This document shows, in pieces, positions 1 to 6,591 of a stretch of DNA of 64,000 nt. Both the position numbers and the translations under genes were made by a program. How positions within the stretch are numbered: position 1 is the stretch's first letter; every line of letters starts with the position of its first letter. Source of the stretch: Goodfellowiella coeruleoviolacea (GTDB lineage: Bacteria; Actinomycetota; Actinomycetes; Mycobacteriales; Pseudonocardiaceae). The notes under the pieces were generated by a model. It saw only the letters and a list, made by a program, of their open reading frames with translations. It searched no databases and was not told the origin of the DNA. The stretch is taken from assembly GCF_024171785.1 (NCBI RefSeq), contig NZ_JAMTCK010000001.1, forward strand, positions 62,134 through 126,133, in the 5' to 3' direction.

Positions 1-1799
1 AAGATCACATACGCCAGATCGTCACCAGACCCCCGCAACGGCACCAACTCCGCGTCCACCGCGTCGTCCAGCACCACCACCCGAGCCGACCCACCAACCC
101 GCTCAGCCAACTCCTGATACCGCGGATCGACCACCAGCACCCGGACACCGGCGTCCGCGAGCACCCCGGCCGACCGCGACTCCGGAGCGTTGGGGTCCAA
201 CGGAACCCACGCCAGGCCGGCACCCAGCACGCCCAGCACCGCGACGGCGAACCCGATCCCCGGATCGCACACCACACCCACCACACCAGAACCCGTCGCC
301 GAGTCCAGCAAGCGACGCGACAGCGCACTCGCCCGCGCCACCAGGTCCGCGTAGCTCACCGCACCGGAATCATCCGACACCGCAACGGCATCCGGCCGCT
401 CGGCCGCCAGCGATCGAACCCGCGCCACCAGGTCGTCCCAGGACGCGTCCTCGCTGGCCGTGTCGTTCCACTCGGTCACCAACCGTCGGCGTTCCTCGGC
501 CCCCAGGACCTCGATGCCGGTCATCGGCGTGTCGGCGGGCACCGAGGCGAAGTTGCGCAGGAACGTCATGTACCGGCCGAGGTGCGCCTCCAGCACCTCG
601 GCGTCGTACAGGTCGGCGTTCGCGTCGACGTGCACGCCGAGACCGCCGTCCTCGGTGTCGTACACGGTCAGCGTCAGGTCGTCGCTCGGCGCGGTCGACA
701 GGTTGTGCGTGGTGGCGGTGCAGTCGCCGAACCGGAGTCGCTCCACAAAGGAGATGACGTTGAGTTCCGGTCCGAACGGCCGGCGGTCGTCCCGGGCGAG
801 GCCCATCAGCGATCGCACGCGCTGGCCCCGGAACCGCTGGCGGCGCAGCGTCTGGCCGACCTCGCGCGAGGTGTGCGCGAGCAGATCGGCTCGGGTCATG
901 TCGGGCCGGATGGTCAACGCCACCGGCAGCACGTTGGCGCGCATCCCGGGCACGGTCTTGGTGGCGGGCGTGGTGCGCGCGGTCACCGGCAGCGACAACA
1001 CCACGTCGCGGGTGCCGGTGGTGCGCTGCACGAACCCCGCGGTGACCGCGATCATGAAGGCGGGCCACGCGGTGCGCGCCTCCCAGGCGACCGCGCGCAT
1101 GCGCTCCGCGACCTCCGGATCGACCCACGCGGTGCGGCGGAGGAACTCGCGCACCGGGGTCACCGGGCGCCCGGACATGCTGGTCAGTTCGACCGGCTCG
1201 GTGAATCGCGCCGCCCAGTAGTCGCGGTCCTTGTCGAACTGCTTGGACGCCAGGTACTCGCGCTCCTCGTCCAGCAGTGTGGACAGCGGCGGGAATGCGG
1301 TGTCCACACAGGACTGTCCGGAGACCATCGCGCTGTACACCTCGGCCACCCTGCGGGCGAACAGCGCCTCGCTGAAGCCGTCCCACAGCAGGTGGTGCGC
1401 GCGCTGGTAGAAGATGTGCCGCTCGTCGGTGACCCGCAGCAGGGCCAGCGCGAACAGCCGGTCCCGGCCCACCTCGAACGCGGTGCCGACATCGCGCCGC
1501 ATCCACTCCAGCGCGTCGGCTTCGCTCGGCACGTCGAGCACCGGGAACTCCCAGTCCGGGCACGGTTCCACGATCTGGCGGACTTCTGCTCCGTCGTGCT
1601 CGAACCGCACCCGAAGGCATTCGGCCTCTTCGACGGTCGCCCGCACCGCGGCCTCGAACACCACCGGGTCCAGCGGTCCCTCGATCACGTAGTACTCAGC
1701 GATGTTCCAGACCGGATTGGTCGGGTCGAGCTGTTGCGCGTACCAGACCTCGGTCTGCGCGGCCGACAGCGGCAGAGCCTGTCCCTGGTGTTCAGTCAT
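1..1799 (-). CDS. Non-ribosomal peptide synthetase, N-terminal part (C-A, cut by window edge)
   Basis: About 599 residues are visible before the window ends. Residues 1-430 form a condensation domain beginning with an LPLSAAQTEVWYAQQLDP-type C1 motif. The catalytic HHLLWDG motif is intact at residues 135-141. From about residue 450 an adenylation domain begins (A2-like GVLGAGLAWVPLDP) and is cut exactly at the A3 core (LAYVIF). The ATG at 1799 is preceded by GAGGAG at proper spacing. A protein that starts with a C domain resembles EntF/DhbF-type synthetases, which condense an incoming aryl or acyl starter. This is family knowledge, not shown here. An ABC-2 permease lies divergently 201 bp away and could export the product. 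The substrate cannot be inferred because the specificity pocket lies outside the window. Confidence 0.9.
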   Translation of the reverse strand, partial: MTEHQGQALPLSAAQTEVWYAQQLDPTNPVWNIAEYYVIEGPLDPVVFEAAVRATVEEAECLRVRFEHDGAEVRQIVEPCPDWEFPVLDVPSEADALEWMRRDVGTAFEVGRDRLFALALLRVTDERHIFYQRAHHLLWDGFSEALFARRVAEVYSAMVSGQSCVDTAFPPLSTLLDEEREYLASKQFDKDRDYWAARFTEPVELTSMSGRPVTPVREFLRRTAWVDPEVAERMRAVAWEARTAWPAFMIAVTAGFVQRTTGTRDVVLSLPVTARTTPATKTVPGMRANVLPVALTIRPDMTRADLLAHTSREVGQTLRRQRFRGQRVRSLMGLARDDRRPFGPELNVISFVERLRFGDCTATTHNLSTAPSDDLTLTVYDTEDGGLGVHVDANADLYDAEVLEAHLGRYMTFLRNFASVPADTPMTGIEVLGAEERRRLVTEWNDTASEDASWDDLVARVRSLAAERPDAVAVSDDSGAVSYADLVARASALSRRLLDSATGSGVVGVVCDPGIGFAVAVLGVLGAGLAWVPLDPNAPESRSAGVLADAGVRVLVVDPRYQELAERVGGSARVVVLDDAVDAELVPLRGSGDDLAYVI

Positions 1800-2000
1800 C
1801 GCGCTCGCTCCTCGACAGTCTCAAGTGCTCACAACTGTGGCTACGGCGGAGGAAGCTATGGGGCGGTCCACTGGCATGAGGCCAGTCCCACTGGCGGAGC
1901 GCAAGCACCCGAGGTGGTCTGCTTACCGTGGCAAATAGTGGATGCGGGTGGAACTGTCGGACTTCTCGTGCGACGGTGGGACTTCGGAGGTCGGCCGGCA

Positions 2001-2789
2001 ATGACTGGCGTACTTGGCGACATCGGCGCGTTGATGGACCGGCACTTCCGACACCTTGCACGCACCCCGACCAGGATTCTGGGGGTGACGCTCACCCCGG
2101 TCACGATGGTGCTCGTGCTCGGCTACATGCTGAACACGTCGATCACCGTCCAGGGCGGTAACTACCTGGACTACATGATGGCCGGGGTCGGTGCCCAGGT
2201 GACGTTGGCCTGCGTGGGCGGAATCGCCCTCGGCACCGCGGCGAACCTACGCAACGGCCTGATCGACCGGTTCCGGTCGCTGCCCACCGCGCGCACCGCG
2301 ATCCTGGTCGCGCACACGCTGTCGGATCTGGTGCTGGCGGCCGTCGGCATCGCGATCGCCTCGCTCGTCGGTTTCCTGTTGGGCTGGCGCCCGCACGGCG
2401 GTCCACTGGAACTGGCCGGCGGCTACGGCGTGCTGCTGGCGCTCGCCTACGTGCTGCTGTGGGTCGGTGTGCTGCTCGGACTGACCGTGCGCAGCCCGGA
2501 GGCACTGGGCGCGTTGTCCGGCCTGGTGTTGGTCGGCGGATCGTTCCTGTCCAACGCGTTCGTGCCGCTGGCCGGATTGCCGACCTGGCTGCGCGTGGTC
2601 GCCGAGTGGAGCCCGATCAGCGCGGTGGTGACCGCCTGCCGCAGCCTGTGGGGTGGACCGGGCGCCCCGGCCGGCAGCGGTTTCGCCAGCACCCATCCGC
2701 TGGTCGTCGCGGCGGTGCTGCTCGTCGTGATCGCCGCGATCACCGTGCCGCTGACCGTGCGGGCCTTCTCCGCCGCCAACGCCCGGTGA
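2001..2789 (+). CDS. ABC-2 type transporter permease (DrrB-like)
   Basis: The 262-residue protein has a cytoplasmic start (MDRHFRHLARTPTR) and about six hydrophobic segments. This is the usual size and layout of DrrB-type permeases that work with a separate DrrA-type ATPase to export drugs or lipids. The ATG at 2001 was chosen because GGAGG lies 10 bases upstream; the open frame runs much further upstream but overlaps the NRPS on the other strand. No ATPase partner is adjacent: the left neighbour is the divergent NRPS and the right neighbour is a convergent DinB-like gene. The ATPase must be elsewhere, or this copy is an orphan. Export of the neighbouring NRPS product is inference from position only. 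Confidence 0.85.
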   Translation: MTGVLGDIGALMDRHFRHLARTPTRILGVTLTPVTMVLVLGYMLNTSITVQGGNYLDYMMAGVGAQVTLACVGGIALGTAANLRNGLIDRFRSLPTARTAILVAHTLSDLVLAAVGIAIASLVGFLLGWRPHGGPLELAGGYGVLLALAYVLLWVGVLLGLTVRSPEALGALSGLVLVGGSFLSNAFVPLAGLPTWLRVVAEWSPISAVVTACRSLWGGPGAPAGSGFASTHPLVVAAVLLVVIAAITVPLTVRAFSAANAR

Positions 2790-2894
2790 TCCGACCGCAC
2801 GGCGGAACCGCGCACCGGAGCACCGGAGCGGCGCACACCAGTGGAGCCAGCCCGTCGCCGCGGCGGACGACGAGCACATGCGTCAACGGTGGTG

Positions 2895-2935
2895 CCGCGG
2901 CGGAATCCGCTGTGGCAGCAGCACCACCGCCGCGG
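2895..2935. terminator. Possible bidirectional terminator between convergent genes
   Basis: CCGCGGCGG (2895-2903) and CCGCCGCGG (2927-2935) form a 9-bp inverted repeat with a 23-base loop between the permease and the convergent DinB-like gene. There is no U-run, which is common in actinomycetes. Support is structural only. Confidence 0.35.
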
Positions 2936-2936
2936 A

Positions 2937-3437
2937 TCAGCGCCCGGTCGTGCCGTCGACCAGCTCGCGCAGGATGTCGGCGTGGCCGGCGTGGCGAGCG
3001 GTCTCCTCGATCATGTGGGTGAGTGCCCAGCGGACGCTGGGCGCGGGGCGTCCCGGCCGAGGCCGAGGGACCGGCGCGGCGAGATCGGCGCAGCCGTCGA
3101 GCACGTCGTTGGCCCGTTCGACGGTCTCCCGGTAGCGGGCGACCACCTCGGCGACGCGGTCCGATGGTGCGGCCCGGAACGTGGCCGGCCAGTCGGTGAC
3201 GTCGACGCCGAGGAAGATCGACTGCTCGACCCAGGTCAGGTGGTTGAGCAAGCCGAGCAGGTTGGTACCTGACGGCACCGCTGCCGTCCGCACCCCCGGT
3301 TCGGGCGCGCCGTCGACCTTGGCGGCGACCGAGGCGCGGAGGTAGTCGAGAAATCCACGCAGGACCTGCGTCTCACCGCTCCCGGTCCGGGGCGGTGGGG
3401 TGTCACGGCGGTGGTTGTGGCGCGTGCTGGTGGACAC
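2937..3437 (-). CDS. DinB-like / DUF664 family protein
   Basis: The 166-residue protein starts at a GTG at 3437 with AGGAAGGA just upstream. It matches the mini-DinB (DUF664) family: a four-helix bundle with an LLGLLNHLTWVEQ helix in the first half and the family signature RWALTHMIEETARHAGHAD near the end. The spaced histidines (NHL, THM, RHAGH) would form the usual metal site. Members relate to thiol-dependent S-transferases (bacillithiol or mycothiol transferase type), but most are uncharacterised and no substrate can be assigned. It follows the methyltransferase gene by 38 bp on the same strand and is probably co-transcribed with it. Confidence 0.8.
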   Translation of the reverse strand: MSTSTRHNHRRDTPPPRTGSGETQVLRGFLDYLRASVAAKVDGAPEPGVRTAAVPSGTNLLGLLNHLTWVEQSIFLGVDVTDWPATFRAAPSDRVAEVVARYRETVERANDVLDGCADLAAPVPRPRPGRPAPSVRWALTHMIEETARHAGHADILRELVDGTTGR

Positions 3438-3475
3438 GGCGGCTTCCTTCCTCTCGGGGCGGCGCGGATGCGGGG

Positions 3476-4105
3476 TCAGGTGGTGCGGCGGATGACCAGG
3501 ACGTGGTCGATGACCTCGGCGGTCTGTCCGCCTGGTCCGGTCGCGGTCCGGCGGGGAGTGTCGGCCCGGTCGACCAGCCACGTCGCCGCGTCCAGGGCGA
3601 TGTCCGCGGCGACCTCGCGGGGACCGGGGTAGCGGACGTCGGGGTCCTGGTGCCACGACCACGGCGCGGTCGAGCCGTGGTCGACGACCAGCAGGCGCCC
3701 GCCCGGCCGCAACGCGTGCGCGGCCGAGCGCAGGACGGCTGCCCGGTCCAGCTCGAACGGTGTGTGCAGGTAGTGGGCGCAGACCAGGTCGAACTCGCCG
3801 CCCGGGAATGTCCCGCCCAGGTCGTGCCGCACGGCGGTGACGCGGTCGCCCAGACCGTGGAAGCGGGCCAGCGCGGCGAGCCGGTCGACCGCCACGGCCG
3901 AGATGTCGACCGCGGTGACGCGCCACCCCCGCTCGGCCAGCCACAGCGCGTCGCCGCCGTCACCGCACCCGAGGTCCAGGGCCTCGCCGGGTGGCAGGCC
4001 GGTGACGATCTCGGTGAGTCGGGCGTTCGGCCGCCGCCGGTCCTGGGCCGCCGGTCGCGCCGCGTACAGGTCGTCCCAGAACGTTCGCGGCTCAGTGGTG
4101 CTCAT
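3476..4105 (-). CDS. Class I SAM-dependent methyltransferase
   Basis: This 209-residue protein begins at ATG 4105 with a GGAG ribosome site (gaaggagcaggg). Motif I, ALDLGCGDGGDALWLAERG, is the glycine-rich SAM loop, followed by an acidic strand end (VTAVDIS). The later GGRLLVVDHG segment fits motif III of Rossmann-fold methyltransferases. The N-terminal FWDDLYAARP resembles small-molecule methyltransferases of the tellurite-resistance/thiopurine type, but the acceptor is unknown. It is the first gene of a two-gene unit with the DinB-like protein and is divergent from an XRE-cupin regulator. Two nested inverted repeats lie between them, so that regulator probably controls it. Confidence 0.85.
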   Translation of the reverse strand: MSTTEPRTFWDDLYAARPAAQDRRRPNARLTEIVTGLPPGEALDLGCGDGGDALWLAERGWRVTAVDISAVAVDRLAALARFHGLGDRVTAVRHDLGGTFPGGEFDLVCAHYLHTPFELDRAAVLRSAAHALRPGGRLLVVDHGSTAPWSWHQDPDVRYPGPREVAADIALDAATWLVDRADTPRRTATGPGGQTAEVIDHVLVIRRTT

Positions 4106-4134
4106 CCCTGCTCCTTCCGTCGGTGCGAGCCCAG

Positions 4135-4185
4135 TCTTGCCAGCCGCGCACCGCCCTGGCACCAGAACTTGCGGTTCTGGCAAGA
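4135..4185. promoter_or_regulatory. Nested inverted repeats, probable operator of the XRE-cupin regulator
   Basis: An outer pair, TCTTGCCAG (4135-4143) and CTGGCAAGA (4177-4185), encloses an inner pair, CCAGAAC (4162-4168) and GTTCTGG (4174-4180) with a 5-base spacer. All arms are exact. They lie between the divergent methyltransferase (start 4105) and the regulator (start 4193) and abut the regulator start, which suggests autoregulation. Confidence 0.6.
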
Positions 4186-4192
4186 TGACCCG

Positions 4193-4798
4193 GTGGACCG
4201 GGACACGGACGAGCTGATCAACGCCGTGGGCCCGCGGCTCCGCGCGCTGCGCCGCCACCGCGGCCGCACGCTCGCGGACGTCGCGACGACGACCGGCGTG
4301 TCGGAGAGCACCCTGTCCCGGCTGGAGAGCGGACAGCGCCGCGCGACCCTGGAACTGCTGCTGCCGCTGGCCCGCACCTACAACGTTCCGCTGGACGACC
4401 TCGTCGGCGCGCCGCCCACCGGCGACCCCCGCATCCACCTCACGCCGATCCACCGGTTCGGTATGACCTTCGTGCCGCTGTCCCGCCGGCCGGGCGGGGT
4501 GCACGCGTTCAAAATGCTCATCCCCGCCCAGCCGGAACCCCTGGAACCGACGCCGCAGACCCACGACGGCTTCGAATGGTTGTACGTCCTCAACGGACAC
4601 CTGCGGCTGGTCCTCGGCGAGCGCGACCTGACACTGCCCCCCGGCGAGGCCGCCGAGTTCGACACGTCCGCACCGCACTGGCTGGGCAGCGCCGACGGCC
4701 GCGCGGTCGAACTGCTCATCCTGTTCGACCCGCAGGGCATGCGCACCCACATCCACGCCGACCCCCACCGGCGGTCGCACCGCGAAAGCCAGCGGTGA
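4193..4798 (+). CDS. XRE-family regulator with C-terminal cupin
   Basis: The 201-residue protein has an N-terminal helix-turn-helix (residues 10-65; core TLADVATTTGVSESTLSRLE) and a C-terminal cupin barrel (about 110-190; HDGFEWLYVLNGHLRLVLG, then LPPGEAAEFDTSAPHWLG). This is the common HTH-cupin layout of small-molecule-sensing repressors. The GTG at 4193 gives the full HTH, and there is no good ribosome site because the inverted repeats lie directly upstream. It is divergent from the methyltransferase/DinB pair, which it likely regulates together with itself. The ligand is unknown. A stretch of about 700 bp without an intact gene follows. Confidence 0.9.
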   Translation: MDRDTDELINAVGPRLRALRRHRGRTLADVATTTGVSESTLSRLESGQRRATLELLLPLARTYNVPLDDLVGAPPTGDPRIHLTPIHRFGMTFVPLSRRPGGVHAFKMLIPAQPEPLEPTPQTHDGFEWLYVLNGHLRLVLGERDLTLPPGEAAEFDTSAPHWLGSADGRAVELLILFDPQGMRTHIHADPHRRSHRESQR

Positions 4799-4978
4799 AC
4801 GCGGCAAGAGAGCAGCGGTCGTCCACTTAGGACTGTCCTGCTCCTCCCGGGTACCCGCCACGCCCCGGCAGCGCGCCGAGCGTCGAGGGCGCCGGCCAGA
4901 CCGTCCGCGCCCTCGGCTGCGCACAGCGCCCGGTGCAGGCCGAGGTGCGCACGGCCGGTGCGGCTCCCGGTTCAGCGA

Positions 4979-5106
4979 GGAGCGCGCCGAGCCCGGTGGG
5001 GTCGAGCACGTGGTGATCGGCGTTGTCGTGCGCGGCGACCCGGCGGGCCGACTCGATCTCCCGGCGGTGGCGCTGGCCGTAGTCGACGGTGAGGGCCAGC
5101 AGCCGG
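4979..5106 (-). pseudogene. Remnant resembling QueC (7-cyano-7-deazaguanine synthase)
   Basis: Translation of this stretch gives a run containing VDYGQRHRREIESARRVAAH followed by HHVLDPTGLGALL. It matches the second conserved block of QueC, where the DYGQRH motif follows the PP-loop. The upstream ATP-binding SGGLDS block and everything after the block (GSALTD and the zinc cysteines) are missing in all frames I read. A full QueC is about 220-240 residues, so this is a fragment of a lost gene. No other queuosine or 7-deazapurine gene is in the window. The match is by eye, and an accidental open frame remains possible. The rest of 4799-5234 shows nothing else. Confidence 0.5.
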
Positions 5107-5234
5107 TGGCGCAGTGCCGCGCGGTGCCGGTGCGGCTCGTCGGCCGGACGTCCTCGGCGAGGCCGAACGCGGGCGGGCGAGAGCGCACCCCATTTCGGGC
5201 CCACACCCCGGGTGTTCCTGACCTGTGAGACGCG

Positions 5235-5263
5235 TTGGCGGAACCCGGTGCGCGCCATATAGT
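5235..5263 (+). promoter_or_regulatory. Sigma-70-type promoter upstream of the SsuD-like gene
   Basis: TTGGCG (5235-5240) and TATAGT (5258-5263) are separated by 17 bp. A start site about 7 bases downstream would fall on the GTG at 5271, so the first transcript may be leaderless for a short ORF and have a leader of about 230 bases before the monooxygenase. Confidence 0.45.
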
Positions 5264-5270
5264 TCGGCGG

Positions 5271-5345
5271 GTGAGCACGTCATCACCGCCCCGGTGCGCC
5301 ACCGGCCTCGTCGCTGCCGGCACCGCGGCGCCAGGTCGACGCTGA
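5271..5345 (+). other. Possible 24-codon leader ORF
   Basis: A GTG-initiated frame of 24 codons ends at TGA 5343-5345, placed exactly at the expected transcription start of the promoter at 5235-5263. Its sequence has two prolines and one cysteine and does not match the RRHVDL-type leader peptides known before actinobacterial sulfur genes. It may be chance. The remainder up to 5499 shows no clear structure. Confidence 0.2.
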
Positions 5346-5499
5346 CCGGTCGCCGCACCGACACCTCCGACCGCCCACCGCTCGCGCCAACACACCGTCC
5401 ACTGAGGACGCCTGTCGGGCGGGGCGAGGCGGCGGCAGGAGTGCCGCGTGTCGCTGCCTGCCGAGCGACCGGTTGCCGAACAGAACGGGGTAACACGTC

Positions 5500-6591
5500 A
5501 TGAGCGCCGAATTCCTCTGGTACATCCCGAACCAGGCCGAGCCCGGCCACCGCGGCGACACCGTGGTCGAGCACCACAACAGCCTGCTCACCCTCACCAA
5601 CCAGGCCAGGGCGATCGAGGCGCACGGTTGGGACGGCGCGCTGATCGGCACCGGATGGGGACGGCCGGACACCTTCACCGTCGCCACCGCACTGGCCGCG
5701 CGGACGACCACGTTCCAGCCGCTGATCGCGGTCCGTCCGGGCTACTGGCGACCCGCCAACTTCGCCTCCGCGGCCGCCACCCTGGACCACCTCAGCCAGG
5801 GCCGGGTACTGGTCAACGTCGTGTCCGGAAAGGACAACCTGGCCGCCTACGGCGACAGCGAGGGCGACCAGGCCCACCGCTACGCCCGCACCAGGGAGTT
5901 CCTGCGGATCGTGCGGAAGCTGTGGACCGAGGACGACGTCACCCACCACGGCGAGCACTTCAGCGTCACCGGCTCCACCGTGGTACCCCGGCCGGTCGTC
6001 CGCGGCGACCGCAGGCATCCGCCGCTCTACTTCGGCGGTGCCTCCCCCGCGGCCGAGGCGGTGGCCGCCACCGAGGCGGACGTCCAGCTCTTCTGGGGCG
6101 AACCGCTCGACGGGATCGCCGAGCGCATCGAACGGTTGACGAAGCTCAGCGCGGAACTGGGCCGCGAACACCCGCCGCTGGAGTACGGGTTGCGGGTCAC
6201 CACCCTGGTGCGGGACACCACCGACCAGGCGTGGGCCGACGCGGAGGCCAAGGTCGCGGCGATGGCGGCGGGCCGGATCGCCCGCGACCCGAACCAGTTC
6301 ACCGCCACCGGCCAACAGCGGTTGCTCGACCTGGCCGCGCGAGGTGAGGTGCTGGACGACAACCTCTACACCGCGCCCGGCCGGTTCGGTGGTGCTGGCG
6401 CCGGCACCACCTGGCTCGTCGGCTCAGCCGAGGACGTGGCCAGGTCACTGCGCCGGTACCGGGCGCTCGGGATCACCCACTTCATCCTCTCCGACACCCC
6501 GTACCTGCCGGAGGTCAAGCGCCAGGGCGACCAGCTCCTGCCACTGCTGCGCGACCGAGCCGCGGTGCTCAGCGGCCCGACAGGCGGGTGA
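5500..6591 (+). CDS. LLM-class flavin-dependent alkanesulfonate monooxygenase (SsuD-like)
   Basis: This 363-residue TIM-barrel protein aligns along its length with SsuD: N-terminal strand EFLWYIP, GWDGALIGTG, LDHLSQGRVLVNVVSG, HPPLYFGGASPAAEA and the C-terminal ALGITHFILSDTPYL. SsuD uses FMNH2 and oxygen to release sulfite from alkanesulfonates during sulfur limitation. The exact substrate (sulfonate, nitrilotriacetate or another) cannot be read from sequence. No SsuE reductase or SsuABC transporter is adjacent, which is unusual. The ATG at 5500 follows a weak purine-rich site. The gene converges with the helical protein on the opposite strand and their ends overlap by 23 bp. Confidence 0.88.
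   Translation: MSAEFLWYIPNQAEPGHRGDTVVEHHNSLLTLTNQARAIEAHGWDGALIGTGWGRPDTFTVATALAARTTTFQPLIAVRPGYWRPANFASAAATLDHLSQGRVLVNVVSGKDNLAAYGDSEGDQAHRYARTREFLRIVRKLWTEDDVTHHGEHFSVTGSTVVPRPVVRGDRRHPPLYFGGASPAAEAVAATEADVQLFWGEPLDGIAERIERLTKLSAELGREHPPLEYGLRVTTLVRDTTDQAWADAEAKVAAMAAGRIARDPNQFTATGQQRLLDLAARGEVLDDNLYTAPGRFGGAGAGTTWLVGSAEDVARSLRRYRALGITHFILSDTPYLPEVKRQGDQLLPLLRDRAAVLSGPTGG

Noticed and set aside
5225-5503. 92-codon plus-strand frame with an LTGRR segment
   Set aside because: It was considered as an RRHVDL-type leader peptide, but the rest of the signature is absent and it is far too long.
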